From Pinus tabuliformis (lineage: Eukaryota; Streptophyta; Pinopsida; Pinales; Pinaceae), in NCBI GenBank assembly GCA_031772625.1, contig CM062820.1, positions 1,076,633,369 to 1,076,697,368 of the forward strand: 64,000 nt of DNA, given 5' to 3'. Below the pieces are notes generated by a model. It was given only the letters and a program-made list of their open reading frames with translations, was not told the DNA's origin and did no database searches. The translations under genes were made by a program, and so were the position numbers. Below are positions 1 to 10,398 of this stretch, piece by piece. How positions within the stretch are numbered: position 1 is the first letter of the stretch; each line of letters opens with the position of its first letter.

Positions 1-860
1 ACCAACGGCGGGTCTGGAACAGGCTGGGAACAGCCAGGTTCGGGAAGAGGGGCCTGGACAAAAGGGGAATCTGAAGCGATCTCTTTGTCAACAGGGGCGC
101 AATTTACAGTTGTAGAAAGACGTTGATAACCGGCGGGAAATGGATTCGGAGGGGCAGCAAGACTTTCCAACACAGTAGAGGCTTTATCCATGAGTGGACA
201 AAGGTGAAGGAGATGTTTGCCTTCACAAAGTCGACAGGGAATTCGAAGCTTCCCTTTGTCCTTACCATTCCCAATTGACGAGGCAGCATCGCCATGATCA
301 CCAGTGGACGATGAAGGGTGGGCCGGGTCGTGGGACCAAACTTCTAATACCCTGGGAATGCCAGGGCAATCGCGAAGCAGATGGTCCTCCCTGCACAATC
401 GACAAGGAAACTTAACCTTCCGCGGAGGAGCAGAAGGTGACCCGACTTCATGTGTACTGGAGTGGATAGCTGGACTTGAGGGGGGGACTGTGTGTGTAGG
501 CTCTCCCTTAGGGGACTTCTTCTTCTTGGTCTTCCTCTTCTTCTTCTTAGCCACCTGGTTACTCACATCGAGAATTTCACCAGGCGAAGTACAAGAGGAC
601 GACGTAGAAGTATGCGTCGAGGGGGAGAGATCCACCTTAGGATCAACATGATGTCGTTCAGGTGGAGGGACTGATGGACTAACAGCCGATACGGTAGGGA
701 CCAAAGAGGTTGAAAACAACCACACAGGCAACCCGACAGTTAACCCTGGTAGGGACAACGTCGCCATATACGGAGCACCAACATTCCCAAGAGGAGGGAA
801 TTGTCCTGGATTCCCATCAGAGGGGGAACCTGGGTTAGTGAATCCCGGAAAAGTTGCCAT
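1..860 (-). CDS. RE-A gag-protease protein, second copy, cut by the window edge
   Basis: Open from an ATG at 860 down to position 1 without a stop, matching the first half (about 286 of 569 residues) of the ORF at 6642-8351. Visible are the lysine-rich stretch and both zinc-knuckle-like motifs (Cys-x2-Cys-x3-His-x4-Cys). The three differences from the other copy that I checked are missense and leave the frame open, for example Asp to Asn near base 100 and Val to Ile near base 264. The protease part lies outside the window. Function is inferred from the complete copy. Confidence 0.7.
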   Translation of the reverse strand, partial: MATFPGFTNPGSPSDGNPGQFPPLGNVGAPYMATLSLPGLTVGLPVWLFSTSLVPTVSAVSPSVPPPERHHVDPKVDLSPSTHTSTSSSCTSPGEILDVSNQVAKKKKRKTKKKKSPKGEPTHTVPPSSPAIHSSTHEVGSPSAPPRKVKFPCRLCREDHLLRDCPGIPRVLEVWSHDPAHPSSSTGDHGDAASSIGNGKDKGKLRIPCRLCEGKHLLHLCPLMDKASTVLESLAAPPNPFPAGYQRLSTTVNCAPVDKEIASDSPFVQAPLPEPGCSQPVPDPPL

Positions 861-2380
861 AGCAAACGAAAACGAAACCTACTCAAGCTAACGCACACAA
901 GATCTAACCAGGTGATGTTATCGCGGCCGAATAAATTTTTTAAGACATTGGACTTAGACTTGACCTTTTCATGTTTCAAGAGTCGAGAAAAGGACGAAAA
1001 GATGACTCCAGTCTCCTTCGAATTTTTAATGAGCACGAAGTGACAAGACGCTCACAGGCACCTTTTCGTTTAGGGAGTCCGAAAAGGATCAAAAGTGACT
1101 GCTCTGGAACTCTAGGTAGAGGGTGTGCCAAACTTTTCGCAAAACCACAGAATACTTTTTAGGGTACGGGTGGTCGATCTTCGTGAATGCTGTGTTCACT
1201 GCATTGCGAATCGTAGGGCGGCCGACTCGGCTTCCTATGGATAAAGGATAAAAGCCTAGTGGGGTCTCCCTATATACGCGACGGTACGTGGGAGCGCAGT
1301 CCGTGTTAGACCACTATCGAGTCACAGAAGGAGGAATCACCCAACCTAATGTGAAACAACAGTGACTATGTTTAAAGACGCCGGAACACGTCTCTAACCT
1401 AGACCTCTAGATATTTGCGTTTAGTTCCAATGCGTTTTTAGATTCATTCGGTTCATTTTATAGTTGATCTTGAGATTAAGTTTCGATTTCAGGCTCTATC
1501 GTATGTTCTCTCACAATTACCTAGATGCAAACTACATGCCAAAGAATACCATTTTGTTCGATGAATTCTAGCTATGAGAAGGTAAAGAATTTTTTTGATC
1601 AAACAAGACAAGTGCAAGCAAACGAGCAGCTTAATGCAACTAAAGCGAGGAAAGGAAACTTTTCTTTTGAAGATGCAAATCAATGAAATGTTCTTTTCCT
1701 TTTCAATTTTCAAAAGCAAAGCTACCAGTTTGATTTTCTTTCAGTGACACAAAGCATCTAAAATAATTTGGAGGAACCGGAACACCAAGTAAACTACTTA
1801 ATGAAAGCACACAAAGTTCCCAAAACATTCAACCAAAGCTTCCAAATCAAAGGAAAACAAAGGTCTGCACGAGCTATGTAATCTAAGCTCTGTAAGACAA
1901 GCAAGGATTGCAAGCAAGGAGGAAGCGAAAAGAAACCACTTGGAAACACGATCCAAAGCACTCCAACAATCACTGAACAAGTGCTTGAACAGGTCTGAAC
2001 TTGGCTGGTCGAACAAACAAACAAACTCCCTACGGTAGGCTTGACACACACGCAACCTCTAGATGTCCTAGAGTTAGAGCGCGAAATCAATAGAAAAAGG
2101 CAAACACCCGAAGGACGAAAGTCACAACCAGTCAACTAAAGACACAACACAATCCAGCAATCGCAAAAGTGATGGTGGGAACACGAACCAAGCAACGAAA
2201 GCAAAAAGGGAAGGTATTTGCAAACTCAAAACCGAGCAAAACGAAACCCTATGAGGCTAAGCTTCGTAATCAAACAGTTCAAAGTTCAGACAGTGAAAAA
2301 CAAGTCATTAGACAGGTGGAGAGAAGAAGGGAAAGTCACAGCAAGAGGTTCAGGAGGCCGATTTGGTCAAGAATGAGTTT

Positions 2381-2710
2381 TTCAGGCTCAGCGCGGGTAG
2401 CCTTCAGCAACTCGGCGCTGACAGGGGGAGACCTTCAGCAACTTTGCGACGTCAGCGCGGAAGGACAAGGAAAAAGCGCGCTGTCTCATAAAAACGAGGT
2501 CAGCGCGGATATAAAGCACACAGACGCGATGACCGAAATCACAAAGAAGAGGGGGCGCGATGTCAGCGCGGAAGGACACGAATAAAGCGCGCTGCCTTTG
2601 AAAACGAGGTCAGCGCGGCTGTTAGACGTACAGGCGCGATGAAGAGAAAACCAAAGAACAGAGTCGCGATGTCAGCGCGACTGTTCCGAAATAAAACGCG
2701 CTGAGAGCAA
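2381..2710. repeat. GCGC-rich motif cluster in RE-A leader (second copy)
   Basis: The short motif GTCAGCGCGG and its partner GCGCGCTG recur many times at roughly 20-50 bp spacing in otherwise AT-richer DNA. The same motif family recurs inside the LTR at 3738-3925. The matching cluster in the complete copy is at 9872-10201. Confidence 0.75.
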
Positions 2711-2886
2711 AAAACAAGGAAAGCCAAAATAAAAACTTCCCAAACCAAAGGCAGGAGCTTTTCAATAATAAAAATGCTTCCCAGAAACGCCCAGAAAGTT
2801 CATAAGCAAAAAGACAATCCCAAAAACTCGAAAAGAGGTCAATCAAAGCCAAACAAAAAAGTGGACTCAAGAGACAAAAAGGCTGA

Positions 2887-2904
2887 TCCCCAGCGGAGTC
2901 GCCA
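2887..2904 (-). other. Primer-binding site, RE-A shared LTR
   Basis: On the minus strand this reads TGGCGACTCCGCTGGGGA, three bases inside the LTR end. It begins with TGG, the complement of the tRNA CCA end, and has the form known for the tRNA-Arg primer site of Ogre/Tat elements. It differs at one base from the primer site of RE-B at 36978-36995. Confidence 0.85.
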
Positions 2905-3562
2905 AATTGTTGGAGAGGTAAATCCCCTCTACGGATAGAGGCGATCCCTACTAGCCCAATAGGGGTCTAGCAACAATCACACAATGCTGCCACGCATGTT
3001 CCTAGTTACAATTAAACAAGAGGTAAAGAGCACCTACTTGGATTCCTGCGCTTGTCGTTTGGCGAAGAGATGTTGCCTTCGCTCCTCCGCTTCGGCTGGT
3101 CACAATCCTCCGCAATCTCCGCGAATAGATACCTGCACACACGAAAGGGAAGCAAACACAAGCGTAAAATCTAGTAAAAGCAACCATACATCAGTCAGAA
3201 AAGATGTAATTCACATTTAACCATTGCATAGACAAATGGGAATGGAACAATAATAGCAGTCATCTATTATTAATCAGAATAGAGAAGAGTACAACCAAAT
3301 GTTCTGACGTCGGTAACCTTCTCAGGAGGGGCCAGTCAGCATGTATCTCAAGCATTCACCTTTGAGGATGATTCTCCCAAGACAAACAACTTTCTCTCTC
3401 ACACAAATGTCACAAACAACCTTCCCTAAGCAATCAATCACTTCCACACCTAGCACACCAAACCTATAGCAGCAATCTGAGCACTACAAGCTCTGTACAA
3501 TCCAAGCTATTCCAAGCTAAGTCTAACTATCCAAAAACTAGCTGCTCATGGTAATGGTGGAA

Positions 3563-3571
3563 GTTTATATA
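3563..3571 (-). promoter_or_regulatory. TATA box in RE-A LTR (shared copy)
   Basis: The minus strand reads CTCCTATATAAACTT here, a canonical plant TATA box about 485 bp from the upstream LTR edge. Transcription would run toward the gag ORF. It marks the likely U3/R region. Confidence 0.65.
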
Positions 3572-3737
3572 GGAGAAGGAGTCTCCTATAAGGGTGGAAG
3601 GATGAGCTTATCTTCAAGGGAAGTTGTTGCAAAGGGTCGAACAGACATGCCATAGAAGGGAGTCGACATTCACAAAGCTAACAACCAAGCCTGGAGTGAT
3701 CTGGAAGGCTGGCTGTTTGAACAAATTCGCCCAAATT

Positions 3738-3925
3738 GGATCAGCGCGGATTATAGGGAAACTGCCGCGCTGTCAGCACATATCAGTAACTGGACAAGTC
3801 ACGTCAGCGCGGAAGAACACGGGAAAGGCGCGCTGTGCACCATCGCGGAAAAGTGATGTTCTTCCGCGATGGCAGCGCACAAAATACACTGGAAAGCGCC
3901 TGTCATCTCGGTTATTTTAGGAACA
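3738..3925. repeat. GCGC motif cluster in RE-A U3 (shared LTR)
   Basis: Repeated CAGCGCGG, GCGCGCTG and ATCGCGG motifs lie upstream of the TATA box in the direction of transcription. They match the motif family in the leader at 2381-2710. The copy in the other LTR is at about 11229-11416. Confidence 0.7.
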
Positions 3926-4056
3926 GACGCGCTGATGAACAAAACTTTGGAAAAATGGGTTTTTAAGCCAGTTCAGGGATCAAGCACTTAGTGATTGTGA
4001 ATTCTGGGCACAGCAGGGTGACTGACAGGAAGGCAGTGATAAATTACTGTGTAACA

Positions 4057-4075
4057 GATGCCCCCTAAAGCATGA
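4057..4075 (-). other. Purine-rich tract next to RE-A 3' LTR
   Basis: On the minus strand a run containing TTTAGGGGGCATC directly precedes the LTR start TGTTAC. This is the expected place for the plus-strand primer tract. The five-G run is short but correctly placed. Confidence 0.6.
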
Positions 4076-4177
4076 AGACCGAGAGAGTGGGAGGGGTGAA
4101 ATGCTTTACAACACACGCCGAACTGGAAAACCACCAAGAAGTACCAAAAATCTCCGACAAGCAAGTACACGCAGTCT

Positions 4178-4320
4178 GGGCATGGGCGCAGCCATCCAAA
4201 AGACATGCGAGATGGTCTGTGGTATGAACGCAGCCACCCAGTCAAGGAGACCAAAAACTGAGAAGGTATGGTCACAGCCATCCATGAAGACTCAGGTATG
4301 GGCGCAGCCATCCATCAATG
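4178..4320. repeat. Four spaced copies of a GGTATGGGCGCAGCCATCC-like motif
   Basis: Near-copies of GGGCGCAGCCATCC occur with cores near 4187, 4229, 4273 and 4303, so spacing varies (30-44 bp). They lie in the RE-A tail just inside the 3' LTR. No coding role is evident. Confidence 0.6.
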
Positions 4321-5450
4321 AGTCATGTAATGATTATCCACAAAATCGCAGCCTGGACCATAATGAGCAAGGATCCAGGGTCTTGCGCTCCATCTCGACC
4401 CGAACAGAGTACAAGTCCAAGCATGTGAATGTATGGATTGAAGTCAAACATGCATGAACATCGTCTGATTACCAGTCAATGATGAAAACTGTTAACAGAC
4501 GCGAGAGGTACCACCAATAGTGACAATGGCTCTCAAGGTACTATAGGTACAATCCGTGGCGTGTGAATCAATGAGTTGGTGTCGAACACCCACGGAATCG
4601 TTCGATCGAAGGCCAATGATGTAAAACCTTGCGTCGAACACGAAGAACCTGCCATTGAGGCATGCAGGCTCCAAGGCACCTGGAAGGAGTCTCTAAGTCA
4701 CTTTCTCGGATAATGAGTTGAAGTCGACGAGAAAGGACCTTGATCGAAGGTGGGCCATGATGATTCCCACATCATCGACACGAGACAGAGGTATAATAGT
4801 TTGTGATGAGATAGCGAACGAGGTTGCATTGTTGCAGAGGTCAACTTCTCTTGAACATATCGGCGGCACTGTAGCGGGTTTGGCAGTATTTGACATCAAA
4901 TGAGCAGAGGGTATAGTGATGATGGCAATGGGCAAATGAGAGGTCGAATAAGATAACCCAAACCCACGGAGGCCAGTGAAAAACAAGATGAGATGGTCCC
5001 ACCCAGACACGAAGCAGAAAAGTGCCATGTTCAAGAGCGACATACTGCCGACACGACTATGATTACAGTTCCATTTTCCCCACCATTTCTGGCAGGTACC
5101 CCGGTTATTTTTGGATGACAAGCTTTACGGGGATAGCATATGCTCGAAGAGTGTCATTTCGACAATATCCGATGTCATCAAGTGTTTAACGAGCCTGACA
5201 AAGGAGAAACTCGGCTTCTTTTCTTGTTTCGAGAGTCTGAAAAGAACGCGGAAAAGGAGACTCCAGGGGGGTCCTTTTTCGTACAGTTGTGTCTCTCGAG
5301 CCCGAAAAAGTGTAAAACAATGCTCGAAAGAACCGCCCGACCATTACGATCGAGGAGTACTTTTCGTAAATAGTGCTTTTGACCTGAAAAAGTAAAAAAG
5401 CGGTCAAAAACACGTCGTTTTAGAGCCGATAACGAGTTCGAAACGACAAA
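4321..5450. other. RE-A tail without a recognisable gene
   Basis: Non-coding tail of RE-A. A sense-strand frame at 5121-4693 is open for about 140 codons, but its first codon is TTG, its first ATG is near 5041, and no family is recognisable. Around 5210-5340 the GAGTC-x-GAAAAG motif seen in the leader recurs. Confidence 0.5.
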
Positions 5451-5454
5451 AACC

Positions 5455-5690
5455 CGGCAATCTTTTTAGTTTAAACGGTCGAAAAAAGAGCTTTAAAGGC
5501 GACCGCCTCTCATTTCTTTAACGAGTCAAGAGGGGGACTCGGCAATCTTTTCATCTTTAAACGGTCAGAAAAGAGCTGAAAGCAGACCTCCATTTTTATT
5601 CTCTTTAACGAGTCGAAAAGGGGAAAAATACTCGGCAATCTTTTCACATTTTACGAGTCAGAAAAGAGCTTAAAGGCGACTCGTCCTAGA
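5455..5690. repeat. About three degenerate tandem copies of a roughly 90-bp unit in RE-A tail
   Basis: Each unit contains CGGCAATCTTTT, then a T/A-rich stretch, GGTC(A)GAAAA(A)GAGCT and an A/G-rich part ending near a GAC-rich segment, separated by TCTTTAACGAGTC. The copies start near 5456, 5540 and 5632. They differ by many substitutions, so they are older than the LTR divergence suggests and were probably inherited by the element. Confidence 0.65.
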
Positions 5691-5934
5691 GGAACGAGTG
5701 GTATAAAGGGTAGCAACTGGTTCCGGTAATGGTGGAACTGCTCAAAACATGTAATGGTCAAGAGGCTGGCTAATAAAACCACTCATCGCTGCGGTTCCTC
5801 AGGAAAGGATAAACAACCAAGTGAAAGCATATGATCGGCCAAAGAGATGGCGACGATGGAATGAAAACAACCAAGGCTCATCTAGCAGAATTCGGCGGAT
5901 AAAAATGGCAATCACGAGATGTAAATCGGGTATG

Positions 5935-6640
5935 GGTTCATTTTTACACAAGCTTGAACCATGGAGAACTCTGCTTGGATTCGGTTTCATGTTTACACAA
6001 GCTTGAAACGAAAAACTATGCTTGTTATAAGTTTGCATGCCCCCAGCATAATGACGCAAATCGAGGTACATGCCCCCCAAGCTTCATTGCATTCGACAAA
6101 GTGGATGGAATGAAGGTTCACTTTCGAGATCGTGGAAAGACTCGACTGGGATTTTACGAGATCTTAATCAAAGACTCGATCTGAAAAGGGAGTTGTTTCA
6201 TTTTTTTAATGAGGTTGACACAGTAAAAGAACTATCCTCATAACCCTTGTTTCATTTTTTAAGGAGCTTGACATAGGAAAAGAACTATGCTCCAACCAAA
6301 CCCAGTTTCATTGTTTAAGGAGCTTGACATAGGAAAAGAACTATGCTCCAACCAAACCCAGTTTCATTTTTTAAGGAGCTTGACATAGGAAAAGAACTAT
6401 GCTCCAACCAAACCCAGTTTCATTTTTTAAGGAGCTTGACATAGGAAAAGAACTATGCTCCATCCAGACCCAATTTCATGTTTTAGGGAGCTTGACATAG
6501 GAAAGTGAACTATGCTCCGTAACCCTTGTTTCATTTTTTAAGGAGCTTGACACAAGATCAGGAACTACGCTCCGACCAGACCCAGTTTCATCTTTTAAGG
6601 AGCTTGACACCGGAAAAGAACTATGCTCCACACAGACTTC
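5935..6640. repeat. 56-bp tandem repeats, each able to fold as a hairpin, 3' of the RE-A ORF
   Basis: Clear units start near 6261, 6317, 6373, 6429, 6485, 6540 and 6597 (AAGGAGCTTGACATAGG...), a steady 56-bp period. Degenerate units reach left to about 5935. Within a unit GGAG..CATAG pairs with CTATG..CTCC around a purine loop, so each repeat predicts a small stem-loop. The array begins directly after the stop codon of the RE-A ORF, that is, in the 3' UTR of the element RNA. Confidence 0.85.
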
Positions 6641-6641
6641 A

Positions 6642-8351
6642 TCATAATGAACGGGAAGTGGAGGCCCCCAAGAAAGTGGCTCCGGGGGGGAGGCCAACAT
6701 CTTCGAAATCAGGACCTAATGCCCCCAGGACACTATGCACGATGGTGTCATCACTGGGTACGGGCACGGGGTGGGTGGCCACGTAGTTGATTTGCGGCGA
6801 GGCAGATGCAACTTGTGGATGAAAGCCAGGAGGGAAAGACGAATGCACGGGAGGGGCTTGTGGACGAACGAACGATAACTGATCGAATGTCACGATTCTT
6901 CCGTCGTGTGGAAAGCAGACCACACAGAAAAGTGAAGAAACAAGGGCTCCCATGGCATACACATAATCACGACCAAGGAGAAGACTGAAGTCTAAAGAAC
7001 CTTGGGTAACTGAGACGTCTATATAGACAGTCTTGCCCCCCAAAGTAATAGGAAACTTCGGGAGGATCCCTAATGGCTGACTCGTTCCTCCGTCAAATGC
7101 GGTGAGATGCGGTGCGACAGGTACAAGCGATGGGGAACCCAAAGCTCGCCAAGTAGTAACAGGCATGAGACTAACCGATGCTCCTTCGTCTAACACAGTG
7201 CCGGGCAGCGCCTTATTGCAAGCATAGGTGGTGACCCAGAAAGGCACATGGGACGGAAGGGGAGGGGTAGTCAAACGACTCCAATCAAAAGAAATGACCG
7301 AACTACTTGGTGGGGGAACCATATGGTTGCCCCCCTGCTCAGAAAGAACCGAATCTAAATTCTCCGGAGAGGTTTCAGGAGAACCTTTATCAAGCTCAGG
7401 AGAATCCGAGGAGACGAGAAGAACATGAGAATTTTGCTCTTCCGAAACAGAGTGGTTGAGAGGAGGTGAACTCGAGTCAACACCTTTTCCGACCAACGGC
7501 GGGTCTGGAACAGGCTGGGAACAGCCAGGTTCGGGAAGAGGGGCCTGGACAAAAGGGGAATCTGAAGCGATCTCTTTGTCAACAGGGGCGCAATCTACAG
7601 TTGTAGAAAGACGTTGATAACCGGCGGGAAATGGATTCGGAGGGGCAGCAAGACTTTCCAACACAGTAGAGGCTTTATCCATGAGTGGACAAAGGTGAAG
7701 GAGATGTTTGCCTTCACAAAGTCGACAGGGAATTCGAAGCTTCCCTTTGTCCTTACCATTCCCAACTGACGAGGCAGCATCGCCATGATCACCAGTGGAC
7801 GATGAAGGGTGGGCCGGGTCGTGGGACCAAACTTCTAATACCCTGGGAATGCCAGGGCAATCGCGAAGCAGATGGTCCTCCCTGCACAATCGACAAGGAA
7901 ACTTAACCTTCCGCGGAGGAGCAGAAGGTGACCCGACTTCATGTGTACTGGAGTGGATAGCTGGACTTGAGGGGGGGACTGTGTGTGTAGGCTCTCCCTT
8001 AGGGGACTTCTTCTTCTTGGTCTTCCTCTTCTTCTTCTTAGCCACCTGGTTACTCACATCGAGAATTTCACCAGGCGAAGTACAAGAGGACGACGTAGAA
8101 GTATGCGTCGAGGGGGAGAGATCCACCTTAGGATCAACATGATGTCGTTCAGGTGGAGGGACTGATGGACTAACAGCCGATACGGTAGGGACCAAAGAGG
8201 TTGAAAACAACCACACAGGCAACCCGATAGTTAACCCTGGTAGGGACAACGTCGCCATATACGGAGCACCAACATTCCCAAGAGGAGGGAATTGTCCTGG
8301 ATTCCCATCAGAGGGGGAACCTGGGTTAGTGAATCCCGGAAAAGTTGCCAT
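6642..8351 (-). CDS. RE-A gag-like protein with zinc knuckles and retropepsin-type protease
   Basis: 569 residues from ATG 8351, with an uninterrupted frame. Seen in order: a Pro/Ser/Thr-rich N-terminus, a Lys/Arg cluster at about 104-119, two zinc-knuckle-like motifs at Cys153-x2-Cys156-x3-His160-x4-Cys165 and Cys209-x2-Cys212-x3-His216-x4-Cys221, a Ser/Pro linker, and a retropepsin-like domain with Asp388-Glu-Gly-Ala-Ser and a later LLLGRDYV near 457-464. The active-site triplet is Asp-Glu-Gly instead of the usual Asp-Ser-Gly, but the catalytic Asp is kept. The knuckles have three residues before His instead of four. The likely role is packaging RE-A RNA and processing itself, while RT and integrase must come from another element. 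The stop falls at the edge of the 56-bp repeat array. No polymerase follows. Confidence 0.8.
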   Translation of the reverse strand: MATFPGFTNPGSPSDGNPGQFPPLGNVGAPYMATLSLPGLTIGLPVWLFSTSLVPTVSAVSPSVPPPERHHVDPKVDLSPSTHTSTSSSCTSPGEILDVSNQVAKKKKRKTKKKKSPKGEPTHTVPPSSPAIHSSTHEVGSPSAPPRKVKFPCRLCREDHLLRDCPGIPRVLEVWSHDPAHPSSSTGDHGDAASSVGNGKDKGKLRIPCRLCEGKHLLHLCPLMDKASTVLESLAAPPNPFPAGYQRLSTTVDCAPVDKEIASDSPFVQAPLPEPGCSQPVPDPPLVGKGVDSSSPPLNHSVSEEQNSHVLLVSSDSPELDKGSPETSPENLDSVLSEQGGNHMVPPPSSSVISFDWSRLTTPPLPSHVPFWVTTYACNKALPGTVLDEGASVSLMPVTTWRALGSPSLVPVAPHLTAFDGGTSQPLGILPKFPITLGGKTVYIDVSVTQGSLDFSLLLGRDYVYAMGALVSSLFCVVCFPHDGRIVTFDQLSFVRPQAPPVHSSFPPGFHPQVASASPQINYVATHPVPVPSDDTIVHSVLGALGPDFEDVGLPPGATFLGASTSRSL

Positions 8352-9871
8352 AGCAAACGAAAACGAAACCTACTCAAGCTAACGCACACAAGATCTAACC
8401 AGGTGATGTTATCGCGACCGAATAAATTTTTTAAGACATTGGACTTAGACTTGACCTTTTCATGTTTCAAGAGTCGAGAAAAGGACGAAAAGATGACTCC
8501 AGTCTCCTTCGAATTTTTAATGAGCACGAAGTGACAAGACGCTCACAGGTACCTTTTCGTTTAGGGAGTCCGAAAAGGATCAAAAGTGACTGCTCTGGAA
8601 CTCTAGGTAGAGGGTGTGCCAAACTTTTCGCAAAACCACAAAATACTTTTTAGGGTACGGGTGGTCGATCTTCGTGAATGCTGTGTTCACTGCATTGCGA
8701 ATCGTAGGGCGGCCGACTCGGCTTCCTATGGATAAAGGATAAAAGCCTAGTGGGGTCTCCCTATATACGCGACGGTACGTGGGAGCGCAGTCCGTGTTAG
8801 ACCACTATCGAGTCACAGAAGGAGGAATCACCCAACCTAATGTGAAACAACAGTGACTATGTTTAAAGACGCCGGAACACGTCTCTAACCTAGACCTCTA
8901 GATATTTGCGTTTAGTTCCAATGCGTTTTTAGATTCATTCGGTTCATTTTATAGTTGATCTTGAGATTAAGTTTCGATTTCAGGCTCTATCGTATGTTCT
9001 CTCACAATTACCTAGATGCAAACTACATGCCAAAGAATACCATTTTGTTCGATGAATTCTAGCTATGAGAAGGTAAAGAATTTTTTTGATCAAACAAGAC
9101 AAGTGCAAGCAAACGAGCAGCTTAATGCAACTAAAGCGAGGAAAGGAAACTTTTCTTTTGAAGATGCAAATCAATGAAATGTTCTTTTCCTTTTCAATTT
9201 TCAAAAGCAAAGCTACCAGTTTGATTTTCTTTCAGTGACACAAAGCATCTAAAATAATTTGGAGGAACCGGAACACCAAGTAAACTACTTAATGAAAGCA
9301 CACAAAGTTCCCAAAACATTCAACCAAAGCTTCCAAATCAAAGGAAAACAAAGGTCTGCACGAGCTATGTAATCTAAGCTCTGTAAGACAAGCAAGGATT
9401 GCAAGCAAGGAGGAAGCGAAAAGAAACCACTTGGAAACACGATCCAAAGCACTCCAACAATCACTGAACAAGTGCTTGAACAGGTCTGAACTTGGCTGGT
9501 CGAACAAACAAACAAACTCCCTACGGTAGGCTTGACACACACGCAACCTCTAGATGTCCTAGAGTTAGAGCGCGAAATCAATAGAAAAAGGCAAACACCC
9601 AAAGGACGAAAGTCACAACCAGTCAACTAAAGACACAACACAATCCAGCAATCGCAAAAGTGATGGTGGGAACACGAACCAAGCAGCGAAAGCAAAAAGG
9701 GAAGGTATTTGCAAACTCAAAACCGAGCAAAACGAAACCCTATGAGGCTAAGCTTCGTAATCAAACAGTTCAAAGTTCAGACAGTGAAAAACAAGTCATT
9801 AGACAGGTGGAGAGAAGAAGGGAAAGTCATAGCAAGAGGTTCAGGAGGCCGATTTGGTCAATAATGAGTTT

Positions 9872-10201
9872 TTCAGGCTCAGCGCGGGTAGCCTTCAACA
9901 ACTCGACGCTGACAGGGGGAGACCTTCAGCAACTTTGCGACGTCAGCGCGGAAGGACAAGGAAAAAGCGCGCTGTCTCATAAAAACGAGGTCAGCGCGGG
10001 TATAAAGCACACAGACGCGATGACCGAAATCACAAAGAAGAGGGGGCGCGATGTCAGCGCAGAAGGACACGAATAAAGCGCGCTGCCTTTGAAAACGAGG
10101 TCAGCGCGGCTGTTAGACGTACAGGCGCGATGAAGAGAAAACCAAAGAACAGAGTCGCGATGTCAGCGCGACTGTTCCGAAATAAAACGCGCTGAGAGCA
10201 A
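9872..10201. repeat. GCGC motif cluster in RE-A leader (complete copy)
   Basis: Same motif family (GTCAGCGCGG / GCGCGCTG) as 2381-2710. A few sites have changed by C-to-T or G-to-A, for example one GTCAGCGCGG has become GTCAGCGCAG. Confidence 0.7.
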
Positions 10202-10377
10202 AAAACAAGGAAAGCCAAAATAAAAACTTCCCAAACCAAAGGCAGGAGCTTTTCAATAATAAAAATGCTTCCCAGAAACGCCCAGAAAGTTCATAAGCAA
10301 AAAGACAATCCCAAAAACTCGAAAAGAGGTCAATCAAAGCCAAACACAAAAGTGGACTCAAGAGACAAAAAGGCTGA

Positions 10378-10395
10378 TCCCCAGCGGAGTCGCCA
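10378..10395 (-). other. Primer-binding site, RE-A complete copy
   Basis: TGGCGACTCCGCTGGGGA on the minus strand, three bases from the 5' LTR. Identical to the site at 2887-2904. Confidence 0.85.
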
Positions 10396-10398
10396 AAT

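Larger units (their letters stand above)
861..2907 (-). other. RE-A leader (second copy), between primer site and gag ATG
   Basis: About 2 kb of non-coding leader that nearly duplicates 8352-10398. It contains the GCGC-rich motif cluster at 2381-2710 and, near 975-1145, motifs of the form GAGTC(C/G)GAAAAG that recur in the 3' tail of RE-A. Open frames on either strand are short and I see no domain in them. Confidence 0.7.
1..4056 (-). mobile_element. Second RE-A copy: 5' interior plus LTR shared with the next copy
   Basis: Positions 1-4056 repeat 7492-11547 at a constant offset of 7491 with only scattered substitutions. Read on the minus strand it runs LTR (4056-2908), primer-binding site, about 2 kb leader, then the start of the gag-protease ORF, which leaves the window at position 1. 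Its 5' LTR is also the 3' LTR of the complete RE-A copy at 2908-11547, so the two copies share one LTR. Such tandem arrays are normally explained by unequal recombination between LTRs. The far end is outside the window. Confidence 0.85.
2908..4056 (-). repeat. RE-A LTR: 3' LTR of complete copy and 5' LTR of second copy
   Basis: 1149 bp, bounded by TGTTG on the left and TAACA on the right, so it has the usual TG...CA ends. By eye it differs from the LTR at 10399-11547 at about three positions, including one in 'atctcgg' versus 'atcgcgg'. A primer site abuts its left side and a purine tract its right side, so interiors extend in both directions from it. Confidence 0.92.
8352..10398 (-). other. 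RE-A leader (complete copy)
   Basis: 2 kb between the primer site and the gag ATG, without a convincing ORF. It holds the GCGC motif cluster at 9872-10201. A long leader is usual for packaging and dimerisation signals, but none can be identified by eye. Confidence 0.7.

Noticed and set aside
2169-2585. 138-codon plus-strand ORF in the RE-A leader (also 9660-10076)
   Set aside because: Antisense to RE-A, composed of the GCGC motif repeats and low-complexity Lys/Arg codons. No domain; a by-product of the leader sequence.
4693-5121. 142-codon sense ORF in the RE-A tail
   Set aside because: Starts with TTG, its first ATG is about 27 codons in, and it has no recognisable domain. Kept only as a remark in the tail entry.
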